Assembly (NCBI GenBank): GCA_030248135.1
Contig: JASANC010001728.1
Span: forward strand, 1 to 64,000
Length of the DNA: 64,000 nt
Direction of reading: 5' to 3'
From: Theristus sp. LFF4_11
Lineage: Eukaryota; Nematoda; Chromadorea; Monhysterida; Xyalidae
Shown here: positions 1 through 12,400 of the stretch, in pieces
Layout: every line of letters starts with the position of its first letter
How positions within the stretch are numbered: position 1 is the first letter of the stretch
Program-made: the position numbers and the translations under genes
The notes under the pieces: generated by a model
The model's input: only the letters and a program-made list of their open reading frames with translations
The model's database searches: none
What the model was told of the DNA's origin: nothing

Positions 1-55
1 GACAGCAAAACTTCGGTGCCATTAAGGTTTGTGTGATTGGATTTTTCATTTCAAG

Positions 56-3000
56 CCGTCAAAAATACAAATTGCAGTCGTACTTGTTAAAATTTGGAGC
101 AGTCAATTTTGAGCGACGTCAAAAAGCACTTCAGGGTAGCTCCAGTTTGGCTGATTCGTTCGCTAAATTGATCGCACAAGCGCTCGAAATGACTTCGGTC
201 ACTTTGATGCAACTGTTGAGTCTCGCTACCGCGTGCAATCGCGCTTTCACAAAGGTTGGCTGGATTTTCTCGATTGTCATGATTGTCACTCTCTGCTGGG
301 ACAGTTATAAAAAAGTCATCTTCTATTCTTTATTGGGGTTTTCTGATGTGCGTTCCAAAAAAAAACTTCCGCCGCCAGGACCGAGACCGCCAGTGTACAG
401 TGTATCTCGCGTACGTGCGTGAATCAATTGTTACAGGCGATAAAATTCAAAATCAACGTACCAGAAGGCAACTATTTGGTGTTGCTGAATGTTAGTTGAA
501 TTGAACCTGCGAGAAAATGGTGAAACGAAATTCGAAAACTGTTTTTGATCTTCAGATGATTCTGCAAGACTGCGGCGAACCGGTCTCCAGTGACATTGAG
601 GAGCATATGGTCAGTATGACATGTCGAAGCTGTTAAAATTTTAAATTAAAAAAGAAAAAAGATTGTTTCAATTTTCGGGAACGCTTTTCTTCTCTCAGTA
701 CAACACCGGCGCAGCCGAGTGCGGCCGTCCGTTTGTGCAGGATTTTGTCGATTTTGTCGCCGACCTGCACGTGCTGAATCGAATTAAGGTCAGTTGGCCG
801 GTCAGAATGCAAAACATGACCGACACACAATCAAGGTGCAGCGTTTCCAAAAAAACAACAAATGAACGACGGCGAAATGAAATGAAAAATGAAAATGAAA
901 AAAAAACCGGAAAACGTGCTTCTCGAACCACTCGCAGAGCTTGGCGCGCGAGATGCGCTTCCGCGAGGACACGCTCGGCGGCGACTTGAAGGCTGGCCTC
1001 TCGCAGTATGTCGCCATCGAGATCGCTCGCGGCAGCAACCGCGATCCCCGCACCGTGCTGCGGTATCTGCCGTGGCTGCTGACGCCGCCGTCCGTCACGC
1101 AACAGGGGTTGGTTGGTCTCGTCTGCTATAGTCAAATGTTGAATTGAGTACCGTACACCGACCTGCAATGTATTTGGTCTTGACACGATTTGCAGATGGT
1201 GGTCGTAGTCGAACCATCCGAAAAAACGTCAGTAGAAGTTGTATACTCGTTTAGATAATCACTTGTCGTTTGATGATAATTGAACGTTTCAATGCAAGAT
1301 CGTGTCTAGACCGAATACGGTCGATACCGTACTCCGTGAATCGACAGCTTTGACACATTCAACTGTGCATACTGTAGTTGAAAACACCGTTCACACAACA
1401 GGTGGAAAACAAATGCTATTCTGGAGAACTGATTTTGGAAAAAAAACTGATTTCAGCCCTGCCGAGTTCGTGGAGTGCGTCGAGCACGTGCGTGTGCTGT
1501 CGTGGGTGTTGCTGGGCGCTCTGCAGACCTCGGGCGCTGCCGGCGACACCCCACCGGTGCCGATCGAGTCTTCGCAACAGATCGCCGATCAGATACAATT
1601 CGTGCTGGCCGGCTTTGCGGAACAGAGCAAGGTGTGCGCGTTTGTAATCGGAATGAAAACGTTTGCTGAATTCATAGGCAGTTATCCCCAAAAGATTTAT
1701 TGCCGTGCAACACGGACTGGAATGATATACCGTCGCCCCGTTCGTTTTTATTTTGTGGTTCTTCACACCGTCTCACTCTCTCGGGCGGTCTCTACCGGAG
1801 ACTACGTACGTACAACTGACAAAAATAGAATTCAACTTTCTGTTGAGTAGCCACTGATGAAGTAACATTCTGTTCAGGTAACGTTTGGTTTATAACGTTA
1901 AAAAGCGCATGTTTAGTTTGTTAAGTCACAAGTCACAGTTTAGTTTTCACACTCGACGACCTGTGCTCACCGTCTTGTTGAGCAACTCATTTGGGTGATA
2001 ACTCAACAAACTGATTGCACTTTCTGTGTCAATTGATGGTTGTTTTTTCAAGTTCATGATCTGATACATCAGATGATCTCTCGAATTGCTGCCCTTTTGC
2101 CCAGGAGTCAGTAGTTCACATGTCGGCGCTGTTCCACGCGTTCCACCTCTGTCAACTGTGGACGGTCTACTGCGAACAGGCCGCTGCACGCAACGCCGAC
2201 ACGCAGCTCGGCTACGAGGCGCTCGCGAATGTCATGGACTTCTGGTCGCGCGTGACGCCCGCGATTCTGCAGCTGCTGTCGCACTCGAAAGTGGTGCGTT
2301 GTCATTCGCGAGCGGGCTTCCTCACCAGCCTGTAACTAGGACGATGATGTCAGAATGCTGTCTAATCATTTCTCAAATTTATTCCACACTAAAATTTGTT
2401 TCAAAAGTTCAATATTCCATATACCAGAATCCATTTCATGCCAAATACTGTTCAAAAAAAACTTTGAATAAGAAACCAAAAGGAGTCGGCATGAAATGAA
2501 TTTTGGCATTTTGTTTGCGCACCGTTTCTGGCATTGAAACGTCAATAAAATTCTAAACCTTAATCTGTGGTGAATCGCGATCTATGTACCAAGAAAAACA
2601 TGGATCGACAGTGATTGTTGTTTAATTGTCTCGATATTTTGTCTGTTTTGACTTTCGTTTTGACAGCGTTCTTTTGCAGCTCGCTGACATGGTGAACCTG
2701 CACTTTTTGAACACAATCGAAGCACTGCAAGAGTGTCAATCCGCTATTCTGACGCAGGTGAATTGAGCGTTTTTTGGTTGCGTGGCTGTTTTGATTTCAA
2801 AAAGCTTGTTGTACTCAATCGATTATAATGCGCTGATTGGTTGATGGATGGTCAAGTTTAACGGTTTGATGGAAACTACAACAATTTGCGGAGATTCTCG
2901 TTTGCGAACATTGTTTCAACCAACTATCTTGCTCCGCCATGCAGCTCTACCCGATGTGGCACCCAATCCTGTCCGCCTATCACTCGGTGGTGCCCAGTCA

Positions 3001-3142
3001 GTTGCGTGTTCGCCTGGATGCCTACGAGAACGCCATCAGCGACCAGGAGGCGCCGCTGGAGCCGTGGCTGAAACGGGTGCGCTTCAAAATCAGCCAGGTT
3101 GAGCTGCAGTCGTCTGCGGCGACGCAGTTCTACAGTGTGTGA
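56..3142 (+). CDS. unc-79: UNC-79-like protein, C-terminal exons (gene starts left of window)
   Basis: Eight exons keep one reading frame: 56-254, 556-609, 699-788, 938-1107, 1457-1631, 2108-2290, 2680-2757 and 2945-3142 (TGA). They encode about 381 C-terminal residues. Recognisable stretches are GGDLKAGLSQY, RYLPWLLTPPSVTQQG, AFHLCQLWTVYCEQ, LADMVNLHFLN and the C-terminal ELQSSAATQFYSV, which I recognise from the UNC79 family. UNC79 proteins are very large (over 2,000 aa) helical-repeat subunits that, with UNC80, control localisation and activity of the NALCN sodium-leak channel in neurons. Phases agree at every junction, for example the Gly codon split 1107/1457. The first exon probably has a further exon upstream (around 1-26), so only the 3' end is present. 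An AATAAA signal lies at 3213-3218. The assignment rests on remembered family motifs; a search should settle UNC79 against other HEAT-like proteins. Confidence 0.75.
1146..1334. mobile_element. MITE in an unc-79 intron
   Basis: The intron between exons 938-1107 and 1457-1631 holds an inverted repeat of about 35-40 bases per arm. The left arm begins GAGTACCGTACACCGACC and continues GTATTTGGTCTTGACACGAT; the right arm, reverse complemented, begins GAGTACGGTATCGACC and continues GTATTCGGTCTAGACACGAT. With no ORF and about 110 bases between arms this looks like a non-autonomous DNA transposon. A related half-copy may lie near 25823-25862. Confidence 0.6.
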
Positions 3143-3538
3143 CGCGGCGTCATCAAGTTTCGGTGTTCTTTTTTTGTTATTCCACATTCGGTTGCCAAGC
3201 GTGGTCGGTTGAAATAAAATAGCAAACAATTAATTGCATTGAAACTCACACAAGATTTGAAACCTTTTCTGTGGTACGTGAATCATTTGAATTTGCATGT
3301 CCTCCAAGTACAAAGTAACTAAATTCACACCCAAAATATTAACACGAATATATCACACGAATTATTTTGTGCCCACATTTTTAATCAAAGGCAAATAACT
3401 TTCTGATTCTGTGTACGTTCAATTTTACACGAACAAATCGAATGTCGACACTCTGGGTGGTGCACTTCCACCGGGTCTCTCAAAAAGTCTACCAGACAAT
3501 CACTAAATCTACAGCAAGACACAAGACAAATCACGAAT
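3143..3538. other. Intergenic region after the unc-79-like gene
   Basis: No coding pattern seen beyond the poly(A) signal; AT-rich sequence separates two convergent genes, the UNC-79-like gene and the kelch gene. Confidence 0.5.
3213..3218 (+). terminator. Polyadenylation signal of the unc-79-like gene
   Basis: AATAAA lies 71 bases past the stop codon of the UNC-79-like gene, in AT-rich sequence and before a SINE insertion. Position and hexamer fit a canonical poly(A) signal; the cleavage site is not visible. Confidence 0.5.
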
Positions 3539-3742
3539 GTCACCCTCGTGGCCTGGTGGCAGCGTGTTAGCCTATTGTCTGCGCGTTCGTGGAATCGAGC
3601 TTCACCTGGGGTGTATAGCCTAGACACTTAATGATAGAGAAAACTCGATGGGCGCCCTACTCGACGGCGTTCTGTACGCTTCTCTGGGTTAGCCATGGCT
3701 AAAAAACCGCCTAAAATTCCAACAAAAGAAAACAAAACAAAG
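3539..3742 (+). mobile_element. tRNA-derived SINE, family 1, copy a
   Basis: The head carries an A-box-like TGGCCTGGTGG (3550-3560) and a B-box-like GGAATCGAGC, spaced as in a tRNA gene. The body (CACTTAATGAtAGAGAAAAC, CTGTACGCTTCTCTGGGTTA) is shared with copies at 33056-33257 and 26477-26620, and the head with 11598-11697. The tail is A-rich. A tRNA-like promoter head plus a unique body repeated at unlinked sites is the hallmark of a SINE. Confidence 0.8.
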
Positions 3743-3791
3743 CAGAACCATATGGACGTTCCACACAAATTCTGTTCACATCATGTGTCAG

Positions 3792-6700
3792 TCAATTCTT
3801 TAGTTTCGGCCTGTATCGCGGCACCAAACTGAATCCAAAGCGAGGTGTTTTCAAGCGTTGTGTGCTCGGCAGCAATGTCCACTCCGCAGCATTCATGTCC
3901 GTCAGAATCTCCATGTCGCTATGCACCTCGGTTGGTTTTCCATCAGCGTCCAGCTCGGTGCCACCGATCAACAAGAGTGAGTGGCCGGTGTTTAACATCT
4001 GCAACGCGTTCAGTTTTGTGAATCATCACTGAGAAATGGGAGAAGCGTCGTGTTGCTATCTGGGTAATCTTGAAAATCGCCCGATGCGTAACTGCATCAC
4101 CTGTGAAAGATGAATTTCGGAAAAGATGAATCTATGCCCGTGCGAGGGTGCGGTGGAAGCGTGATGAATATTGATTCAATGTGGTGCATTGGTCGCGCAT
4201 GTGGAAAAAAACAATTCAGCAACATTTCGCAATGCGTGCTCACTGCATGGCGGCAGATTCGCCACGTGCTACGGCATGATCCGCATTGTTTTTAGTGTTC
4301 GCCGAAACCCTGCACGTCCACCTACCTTCGCCCCATACCGCCCCTTCTGCGTTCGCGCAAACGGATGCCACTCGTTCGTCGATGTGTCATATCGGTCACA
4401 GACTCGAGTGTCGTTTGCTTGTGACCCGCCACAGACGACAATGGACTGGCCGACTGTTGCTGCGGCTGGCCAACCGTGGCCTGCAACACACGTGTTTGAA
4501 TGATAAAGCTCACTTGTGAGCAGAAGATTTTAAGACAAGAAAAAAACAGCAGCGACAATCTGTGTCTGCGAGTATCAAAAATGCGGTTAATGGAAAAGTA
4601 AAACCAGCAACAAACTTCGTGGCATGTCGATAATGTAAAAATCGTAATCGTAATCATCTTGTCCCAAGATAGAGGCTGTACTCAGCGGCTCATCCTGAGG
4701 ATTTCGACCCCCAAGCAGATACAGATACCATCCAGATGAAAGTATGGCCGCACATGACCTGGCCTCAGTTGTTGCTCCAAAATCACTCCAACCCAGAGGG
4801 AATCCGGTATGTTCCCACGAACAATAAGAATAACACTCGTTGAGGTCATCATCAATTCTGTCTACACAAAGCCACACCGCTTGCGTTATACGAATGCTGC
4901 TTGGATTCTTAGCCTGATGGTGATAATGATCCATTGCATTCGGGTGAGCGATCTCATAAGCCCCAGCTGTCGTGTTACAGTGCACTTTGTAGGCGTTAAA
5001 TGATGTGTTACGCGAATCGTCAGCGAGCAAATTTGAAAAAAGCGCGCGAGGGGATAACGGCTCATATTATGCGTGATGCGCTGTCCGCTCGCTGGCGCTC
5101 GCTCGCGCATCCGCATGATTACATAGCTGAAAAAAAATTACAAAGGGAAAGAAGTAACACTGTTTTCAGAATAGGTTTTTCGTGTCTACAGCGTATGAAA
5201 AGTAGTCGGATAAAATTTTTTTCGCGGCTCCAAGCACAACTTTGGGTGTTCGTTTCGTGTGCACAGAACCAAGTTTGTGGCTTGTACTATGCTCGCTGGA
5301 GACAGCCAGCAAATTTGAAAAAAGCGCGCGAGGGGATAACGGCTCATATTATGCGTGATGCGCTGTCCGCTCGCTGGCGCTCGCTCGCGCATCCGCATGA
5401 TAAGTAGTGGATAAACAACAAACTTGAAAGTTCTTATTCGACATTTACATATCGAAAAAAAAACATTTCAAAACATCTATATTTTCAAGCACTTTCAGAA
5501 GGGACTTCTCAAGCAAGCATTGTTTGAAAACTGGAAAATTGGAAAACGAACGTTGTTGATTGCTCCTTGCGGTTCAGACTGTATCATAAGCGTCACGTTC
5601 AGATATCGGTACTCGTTTACTGTTGTGTTGGACCTGCTGAAACCGTACGCGTATGGGATGCTAGTAGGTACTGCATTTGTCACACCGAGAGCGACGGCAA
5701 CAACTGATCCAGGATTTAGAAGCGGACAACCAGTAGTGTAACCGTAGTATAAGCCGAGGCCTTCGACAAGCACTCGTCCACTCACTGGTGCCTGTACAGG
5801 CACCACCAAATGGTCAGTGTAAATGTTTTGTATTTGATTCCATGGTTGAAGCAGCAGTAGCAGTGTAACAGCCGCGAAAAGCACTGCAAAAGAACAAACC
5901 GTTTGCATTAAATAAAGACAACTATCGTCTGTCGAGAAGTCACAGAAAAGCCAAACGGTGCAATCGAATTGTTTCATTAAAAAAAGTCCGTGTACTACAA
6001 TTCTGAAAAGAGCCGCAAACTGGCGCAGTTCAGTTCAGTTCAGTTTTATTCTGCAGTGCACGGCATAATACCAGAGAAGTGTAAGACTTGAGTAGGCAAG
6101 CCAAACTACTAAGTTTGCAATAGTACAAAAGTAGGCGCAACGAACTGAACACGATTGTCGCGAGGACGAGTTCGGTCAGTGTGAAGGCACGTCGGCGAAC
6201 GGTGACGGACGCGATGTTGTGCTCGTCCAGCTGGGCCGCATTGAAGTAGACACGCATCCTGCCGCTTTTGAACGGAAACGTCACCGGACTGCGCGACGAC
6301 GCCGTCCAGCGAGCGGACGCCAACCGCTTGCGCACCATGCCTTGCTCCTCTGCACTCAGACGTGTGTGAAAGTACTCGGCGTACAGCTGACGCAGCGGCT
6401 CGCAGTCGTTGATGTATGGCACTGAGACAACAACGCATGACGATTTGGTGGTGACGTTGACAAAAGTTGTCGTGTGGTCGTGATTCGTCATATCATTTGT
6501 CTCGTTTCGTGCTGTTTTTTGTGTCACTTCTCGTCTCGTGGAAACCCATAAGTTGAACGGCTGTTTTTGTTCTTCGTCGCCATGCAGGTGGGGTGTACAC
6601 TTGTAAAACGTTTTAAGAACACGCTGTAAACTAAAAAAATCAAAACGCTTCAAGACTGCTGGTGTTCCTGTGGAGATACAGGTGCCTTGTGGTGTCTTTG

Positions 6701-7310
6701 CTAACTTCTAGTTACGGCTTTGGTTTCCTGTTTGTATTCTGAAAGTAGAACCTCCCTCTTTATTGTGATTTGAGTAGGTAGGCCATATATTTTTTTTTGT
6801 TTTGATGAGCGATCAATTTATTTCAGTTCACCTTTTGGTGGCGATTTCAGCGCAACGGAGAGAGCAGTGGATGTTTCAGTAGCGACTTCGTTGACTTCAG
6901 TAAATTGAGTCGATTCGGATCTGCTTGACTGGTGTTGTGAAATGGTGAAAACCACGGTTGTCGCACTTTCGTTGTTGTGCACCGCCAAACGGGGCGCTTC
7001 ATAACCATGTGAATTCACAGCTTTAAAAAGCAAATGTTTTGTTTTGCGATGTTTTGCAACTAGCAAAAAGTGCACAATCAAAAATGTCAAATTCTGGTCA
7101 CCAACACTCAAAAACGTTTTTTTCGTTTTTGCGATTGCAATTACAAGTTTTGAAAAATTGTCTTTCCAATTCCCCCATATAAATTACGGCATGGTGTGTG
7201 TGATGTTGTGGGAGAAAACCTGACCAAACCTTCCCACCTTGATTTTGTCGCCGTCGCGAAGTCTCGTAACCAGAACCACTGACTTTCAATTCCTGCAGCT
7301 CAGTGTCCAT
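3792..7310 (-). CDS. Probable type II membrane protein with extracellular kelch repeats
   Basis: Seven minus-strand exons splice in phase to about 509 aa: 7310-7238, 7020-6832, 6421-6146, 5883-5552, 4913-4616, 4480-4326 and 3998-3792 (TGA). The N-terminal ~165 residues are polar, Ser/Thr-rich and lack a signal peptide. The exon 3/4 junction builds one long hydrophobic helix (LTELVLATIVF then MLFAAVTLLLLLQPW, about residues 165-190) after a basic VRRRA, which suggests an N-inside, C-outside orientation. The C-terminal part has kelch-type blades: LYLLGGRN, SIVVCGGSQ followed by DRYDTSTNEWHPF, and HSLLLIGGTE with NAAEWTLLP. Several N-x-S/T sites precede the blades. I do not recognise a named orthologue; secreted/attractin-like or galactose-oxidase-like kelch proteins are alternatives. 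Exons 4-7 are well supported, exons 1-3 and the 5' end of exon 5 less so. Two 94-bp repeats sit in the fourth intron. Confidence 0.6.
5026..5401. repeat. Pair of identical 94-bp direct repeats, 188 bp apart
   Basis: 5026-5119 and 5308-5401 are identical over 94 bases, starting AGCAAATTTGAAAAAAGCGC and ending CGCATCCGCATGAT. The repeat contains two partly overlapping CGCTCGCTGGCGCTCGCTCG runs. Both lie in an intron of the kelch gene. The layout resembles a miniature terminal-direct-repeat element or a recent segmental duplication; the repeat does not start TG nor end CA, so a standard LTR is not supported. Confidence 0.85.
6026..6105 (-). mobile_element. Retroposon 3' end, tail family A (minus copy)
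   Basis: On the minus strand this reads TTTGGCTTGCCTACTCA, then CTTCTCTGGTATTATGCCG, then AATAAAACTGAACTGAACTG. The same segment occurs on the plus strand at 12651-12735. A short conserved end followed by a tandem pentamer (CTGAA)n is typical of 5'-truncated non-LTR retrotransposon or SINE insertions. Confidence 0.7.
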
Positions 7311-7684
7311 TTTTTATGGATAGCGTTTTTGGAATTGTGAATTCAAGATGAAAGTTGGCTTCTCACCTGAGAACAGCTGTCAAACTCAACATTTTCAACA
7401 GAATTTTGAATGATCATGCATGATTGGTGTGTCGAGTGTGCAGCACACACACACACACGACCAACCAGTGCACTGTAAAATGTCTGGCGTTTTGCGGCGT
7501 TACAACACACCAGCGAGTGTTTTCGATTTTTGTCAAATTGTTAAAACGCCAGACCAACAATAGATTTCTCAAATCACCACTCAGGTGAGTATTTGTAAAG
7601 GAAAGAATATGGCATTGAGCTGCTTGACTCTGGGTGCCCACCACACGCACAAATACCCGGCTGCTCTTTTTTCTAAAATACTGC

Positions 7685-7841
7685 CGAGCTCTAAATTATA
7701 GGGAATAAGCTGATTGGTTGGGATTACGGTATGCATGCCTTCTGTGCAGGCATTGCTGTGGGGCGCAGTTTGGGTTGCACAGAAAGCATGCATACCGTAA
7801 TCCCAACCAATCAGCTGAATCCCCATATAAGAGTTCGACTG
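7685..7841. mobile_element. Palindromic MITE, family B, copy 1
   Basis: Long inverted arms share AGCTGATTGGTTGGGATTAC and CGGTATGCATGC around a GC-rich centre; the outer ends read CTCTAAATTATAGGG. Related copies are at 20886-21044 and 47258-47419. There is no ORF. Confidence 0.75.
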
Positions 7842-8518
7842 TGCGCTTCAGGTAAGACATGCTCGTTATCGGACATTGCTTAAACGGACCTAATTTTAAT
7901 CCTGATGCTAAAGCCTAATCCTAAGCCAAACGTCATCCTAACCTAATTCTAACCTAAGCGAAGCCTTTTCAAACGTCAAACGGCAGATGTTCCAGATCAG
8001 TGCCATTTGGGAGCAAATCTTGCAGAATCTAGTGTTTGTCTGGCGTTTTAACAACTGAAAACAACAGCTGGTGTTTTGTAAAGTTTCTCAAAGTTTATCA
8101 CGTTTATCAAGACAAATTTTTAGTGTGGTGTGAAGCAATAAATATGTTGCGTATTTTTGTACGTTATCAGTAATTCGTAATTCAGTGAAATGTCAGGTCC
8201 ACACAACGACCGTGCCAACCGCCTTCAACGTTTCAACGCTAAACTACTCTTTTATTTCACCAATCTTTTTCCTTATCTACTCTTTTAAAATAGTTCATCT
8301 ATTCTTTGCACATTGGTTGATACGTGTCGCGTGTTTCGTATGAATTCGTCTGCCTTTGTGTGCCTTCATCAGTACTCATCGCCTTGACAAATAAACTACA
8401 AAAGTATTCGTCTTGTGCTGGTTTCGACCGCCTGGCGCCTACCAATAAGGCGTTTGGGCGTACAGGCGAACAAGGCGACTATAGGCGACAACTCACCCGC
8501 CAGGCCCCTATTGGCACT

Positions 8519-8688
8519 GGTCAGGATCTGTGAGCAGGTCTCGCCTGGTTGTCTCCAATTGAGACAGAGACCAACAACACTTTGTGTCTCTTGTAACTTA
8601 TTGGTCAGGATCTGTGAGTAGGTCTCGCCTGTAGGTTGTCTCCAATTGAGACAGAGACCAACAACACTTTGTGTCTCTTGTAACTATC
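8519..8688. repeat. Tandem duplication, unit about 84 bp
   Basis: Two nearly identical units begin at 8519 and 8603 (GGTCAGGATCTGTGAG and GTCTCCAATTGAGACAGAGA in each). Within each unit, TCTCCAATTGAGACAGAGA has a small dyad. The second unit carries a 3-4 base insertion. Confidence 0.8.
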
Positions 8689-9420
8689 TAACTAAAGAAA
8701 AGACGCTAATCCCGTCTGTTGTGGGTCCATTGTGGACGTTATGAAAGCTCAACATGGAAGAGCCCCGTCGGAACAAGTGAGAGTTGTTCCGCAGTCTGGT
8801 CAACATGTGAGTGCCCTGTCAGGCCATGTGGCAGATGGTCTGCAGTTTGGTACGTTGACACAACGTCAGAAACCGCTGCCTTGCGCAATTGGATCAAAAG
8901 CAACGCCCCAGTGGCAGTGGGGTCTGGCGCTGCTTCACAGAAAGCAGTGTCAAATGTGGTACTGTTTTTATAGTCCATTTGTGATAAGAAAAGAAATTAA
9001 TAATTCAGACTAGATAACATGAAAAAGATCTGCCGCTGACATAACCGATATGTTTCAGTGAACATAACCGATATCCTGGAACACTCCAAATTTATGTTTA
9101 ACCACGATCGTCAAATCAGGTTAGGTTTTTTGCAGAAAGTTTTTTTGAATCTGTGAAACAATAAATGTGGTTTTTGGCCTTGTCAAATCGATTTTTTTAC
9201 GAATCGACTCAAATCAACTTTTTTGCATAAAATACCGCAAAGTTGTTTCACACCATACTACACATGTGGAGTAAATGTAACATTGAATAGTAAAAAAACA
9301 GTAAAAAAACTTGTAATAACACAGTAAAAAGTGGAAATGTTGAAGTAGTACATAAATCAGTCACAGAACATATATAAAAAAACACATTCGAAAAGCAAAA
9401 ACAAAAACCAACATTAAAGA

Positions 9421-12400
9421 TCACTGCGGATTATTCAGTCGAATCGGCGGCTCGAACGCCAACGGACTGCCAATGACGTCCCGGTGGTCATCATTGTGGC
9501 GTCGTCGACCGTGTCGCGGCTGCTGCTGCTGATGAAACACGCCACTCTGCGGCTGGTGCGGGTAGTTCGCGGGATGAATCGGTCCCGTCGGCTGCGCTGG
9601 CACGCCTCCGGTCTGACGCTGTTGCGCCCAACTCAGGCGACTGCGGCCGCCGTTGTAGCTGGCCGCACTGGCCGTGCCGTAGCCGCCCGCACCCGTGCCC
9701 ACCGGAATGTGCGTCTGACGGCCGGGACACGGACAGTAGCTGAAATGTCGGAGACTTTCGGGGGGCCTGCCGATTGAAAAATATAGATTATTTCATGAAA
9801 AAATGTGTTTAGTTTGACGTTGAATAAGTTTCCAGAAGCACGAACATTGCGTCGCCGCCCGGTGCACCGATCTCGCCGTGTGTTCCCTTCGGACCAACAA
9901 TACCCGGTCTTCCTGAATATAACGTCAAGTTTTTGATCAGTCTTTTTGTGAGTTGGAGTGTCGCACAAGTACATGTATACCGTAAAGTCTTGCATATAAA
10001 GTTCCTCCCACTTATAAGACCCCCTCCCACAAAAGTGGGCGGAGTGTCAAAATGGCGGGAAACCCAAGTACATATGTGTTTCAAAGTTAACGGTCTCGGT
10101 GATTGTGACAGAAAAAATAAATTCAGTTTGATATGATGTGATTGATTACAAACCGGTCGCACAATGATCAAAACGATTCATATGAAAAAAGCTGCCCTAA
10201 CCAACCTTTGTAACCTGTCGGGCCGGGCAAGCCCGGTTCGCCCGCGAACATTCCGTAATCATTACGGCCCGGTTCGCCCTTCGGACCGTATGCACCGGGG
10301 TCACCGCGATACCCTTTGGGCCCTTTACGGCCCACGCCGCCGTTCACGTTTCGGCCGGGCACACCAGGACGTCCCGGATTGCCTAAATTGATGGCAAACT
10401 CAATTAGGAGAACTTCATTTGCTTTTCTGAATGTTCATCTGAATAACATACCATCACGCCCAGGTGGTCCAACACTGCCCGGCGGACCCCCTAGAATGCC
10501 AGATCGTGATTTCCTTGAATAGTTATTACAAAATTACGACTGCAACAAAACAAACAAATCAAAATGTGTTTTACGTGCGGTGCCGGAGTTGCCCGCTCGT
10601 CCCGGATTGCCGTGCTGTCCTTTGTAGCCGTTTGGTCCCTTAAATCAAGTGAACATATTGCTGAATTCACTGAATTCAAAAATACACAAAAGCAACTTTT
10701 TTCTTACCTGAATGCCAACCGGTCCTGGTAAACCGGGGTCGCCAGCAGGTCCCGACGGGCACACCTGACAGCCTGTGTCATCCGTTTCATACCGTTCGTG
10801 CCAGTCTTTTCCCGTTAGCCCGTCAATGCCCGGATCACCGTCGTACCCGTTCTCCCCGGGAAGTCCCGCGGAACCTGAAAAAAAAACGTTTTTGCTATTT
10901 TATTTGTTTCCTTCATTTGGTTACTAACAGAAAAACAAGTCGCATTCTCTGCTTTTACCAACTGGACCGCTGGGACATGCGTTGTTGTAGTTGAAATTGC
11001 CCTGTGTTTGAGTTTCCGCAAATGCATCGACCTGAATGAAGTTTCACATTTCTCACTCAACGCTTTTGATTAATGAAAAACGCTGACAAAAATACGACTA
11101 ATGATCTGTTTTAAAACGGCATTTTTTCGTTGTGTCGCAAAACCGCTTCAGCCATGAAGTTTTTTTTAAATGATCTATCAACGTGTATTTAATACTAATC
11201 TACAACAGCGCATTGAAGTAGCTCAATACCAAAGTCACAGAGGCATTTTTTATCTCGGTCCGTAGGCACGGGTCAAATGGCTAGTGTATTGGATAAAACT
11301 GCAATAAAATCAAATTCAGCAATAACGGACCTGCTCATGTGACTGATAGCCGCTTTCCGTGACTAAACTGGGTCTTGACGGACGATGGTGATGCTCGTGT
11401 GAGTCTGGATATGTCGGATCCCACGGCGCTCGCCCACCGTAGTTCGCTGGTGAACTGAGAATGATCGAAAAAGCACAACTGCTAAATCCATTACAAAGTG
11501 TCTTAAAACCACTTTACACGTGTTGGAGTCGAGATTGAGAAAATCTGGAAATGTTTTTGGTTTGGTAGTCATCGCTCGAACTCTTGTCTGGCCTTCTCGT
11601 ATGGCCTGAACGGTAGCGCTTAAGACTAAAGTCCGTACGCTCGGGTGATCAATTCCCGTCGGAGGGGTATGGGCGCTTAATGACAAAAAAAACTAAAAAA
11701 ACCACTCCACTTGACGGCGCTTAGTGTACACACACAGCCCCCGCAACAAACGTCGCCTAAACTCATATTTGTTTGTTTGTTCGATCTCGAAAAAAAGAAA
11801 ACTAACCCGCCGAAATGATTCTGAATCGGCGGCCGAAACTGACCGGTGTCAGTGTTGCCTAAAAAAAACCAATTCACAATATTGCACTGAACACTAAAAT
11901 TGCGTACTACTGAAAGAGAACAATCAGAAGAAATGCAATAAAAAAACTTGTATTGCAACACAACACCGTGGTTCTGGTTGTAGTGGTGCGTCGGGAAGGG
12001 AATGAAGCCATGCGGTAGGTTGCCGGCGAATTCTGCAACGTAAGTTTGGAATAATTCAAGAACACACAAAATGTGTTCCTTAGTTCTAAAAGTGTTTCAA
12101 ATTTCACGGCTTCACGTGCAACCAGTCGGCCGCACGAGCCATTTATTTTTGTTATGCTTTTTGGGACACCCTGTGCATAAAGTCCTAGCCTGAAGAGTGC
12201 ACGCTCTCCTACAACACATCAAAGTTGCACACACTCAGCGTTTGTCATTTTATAGAAAAGAAAAATCACCAACTTGCGCCGCCGCCACTGTGAGACTCAT
12301 AAGTGGGCGCCGGAGGCACTGGAGGCGCCGCCCTGTACGCTGCGTGCACTCCGTACGATGTGCGTTTGTGTCGGAGGCGGTCGTTCAGTTGGACGATTCG

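Larger units (their letters stand above)
7311..9420. other. Intergenic region between kelch and collagen genes
   Basis: No gene recognised. It holds a MITE at 7685-7841, an 84-bp tandem duplication at 8519-8688, runs of degenerate CCTAA-like repeats near 7885-7965, and a small direct repeat of ACATAACCGATAT near 9040-9074. It probably contains the kelch gene promoter (7311 upward) and the collagen 3' UTR (below 9421). Confidence 0.45.

Noticed and set aside
3550..3605. Functional tRNA gene
   Set aside because: A and B boxes are recognisable but the cloverleaf stems do not pair fully and the segment continues into the shared SINE body.
5000..5407. Plus-strand 135-codon ORF with a repeated 31-residue segment
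   Set aside because: The peptide repeat is the 94-bp DNA repeat read in the same frame because the copies are 282 bp apart; it overlaps an intron of the kelch gene and shows no family resemblance.
7885..7965. Interstitial telomere-like repeat (CCTAA-rich)
   Set aside because: Units such as CCTAATCCTAAGCC are irregular and do not fit TTAGGC or TTAGGG arrays.
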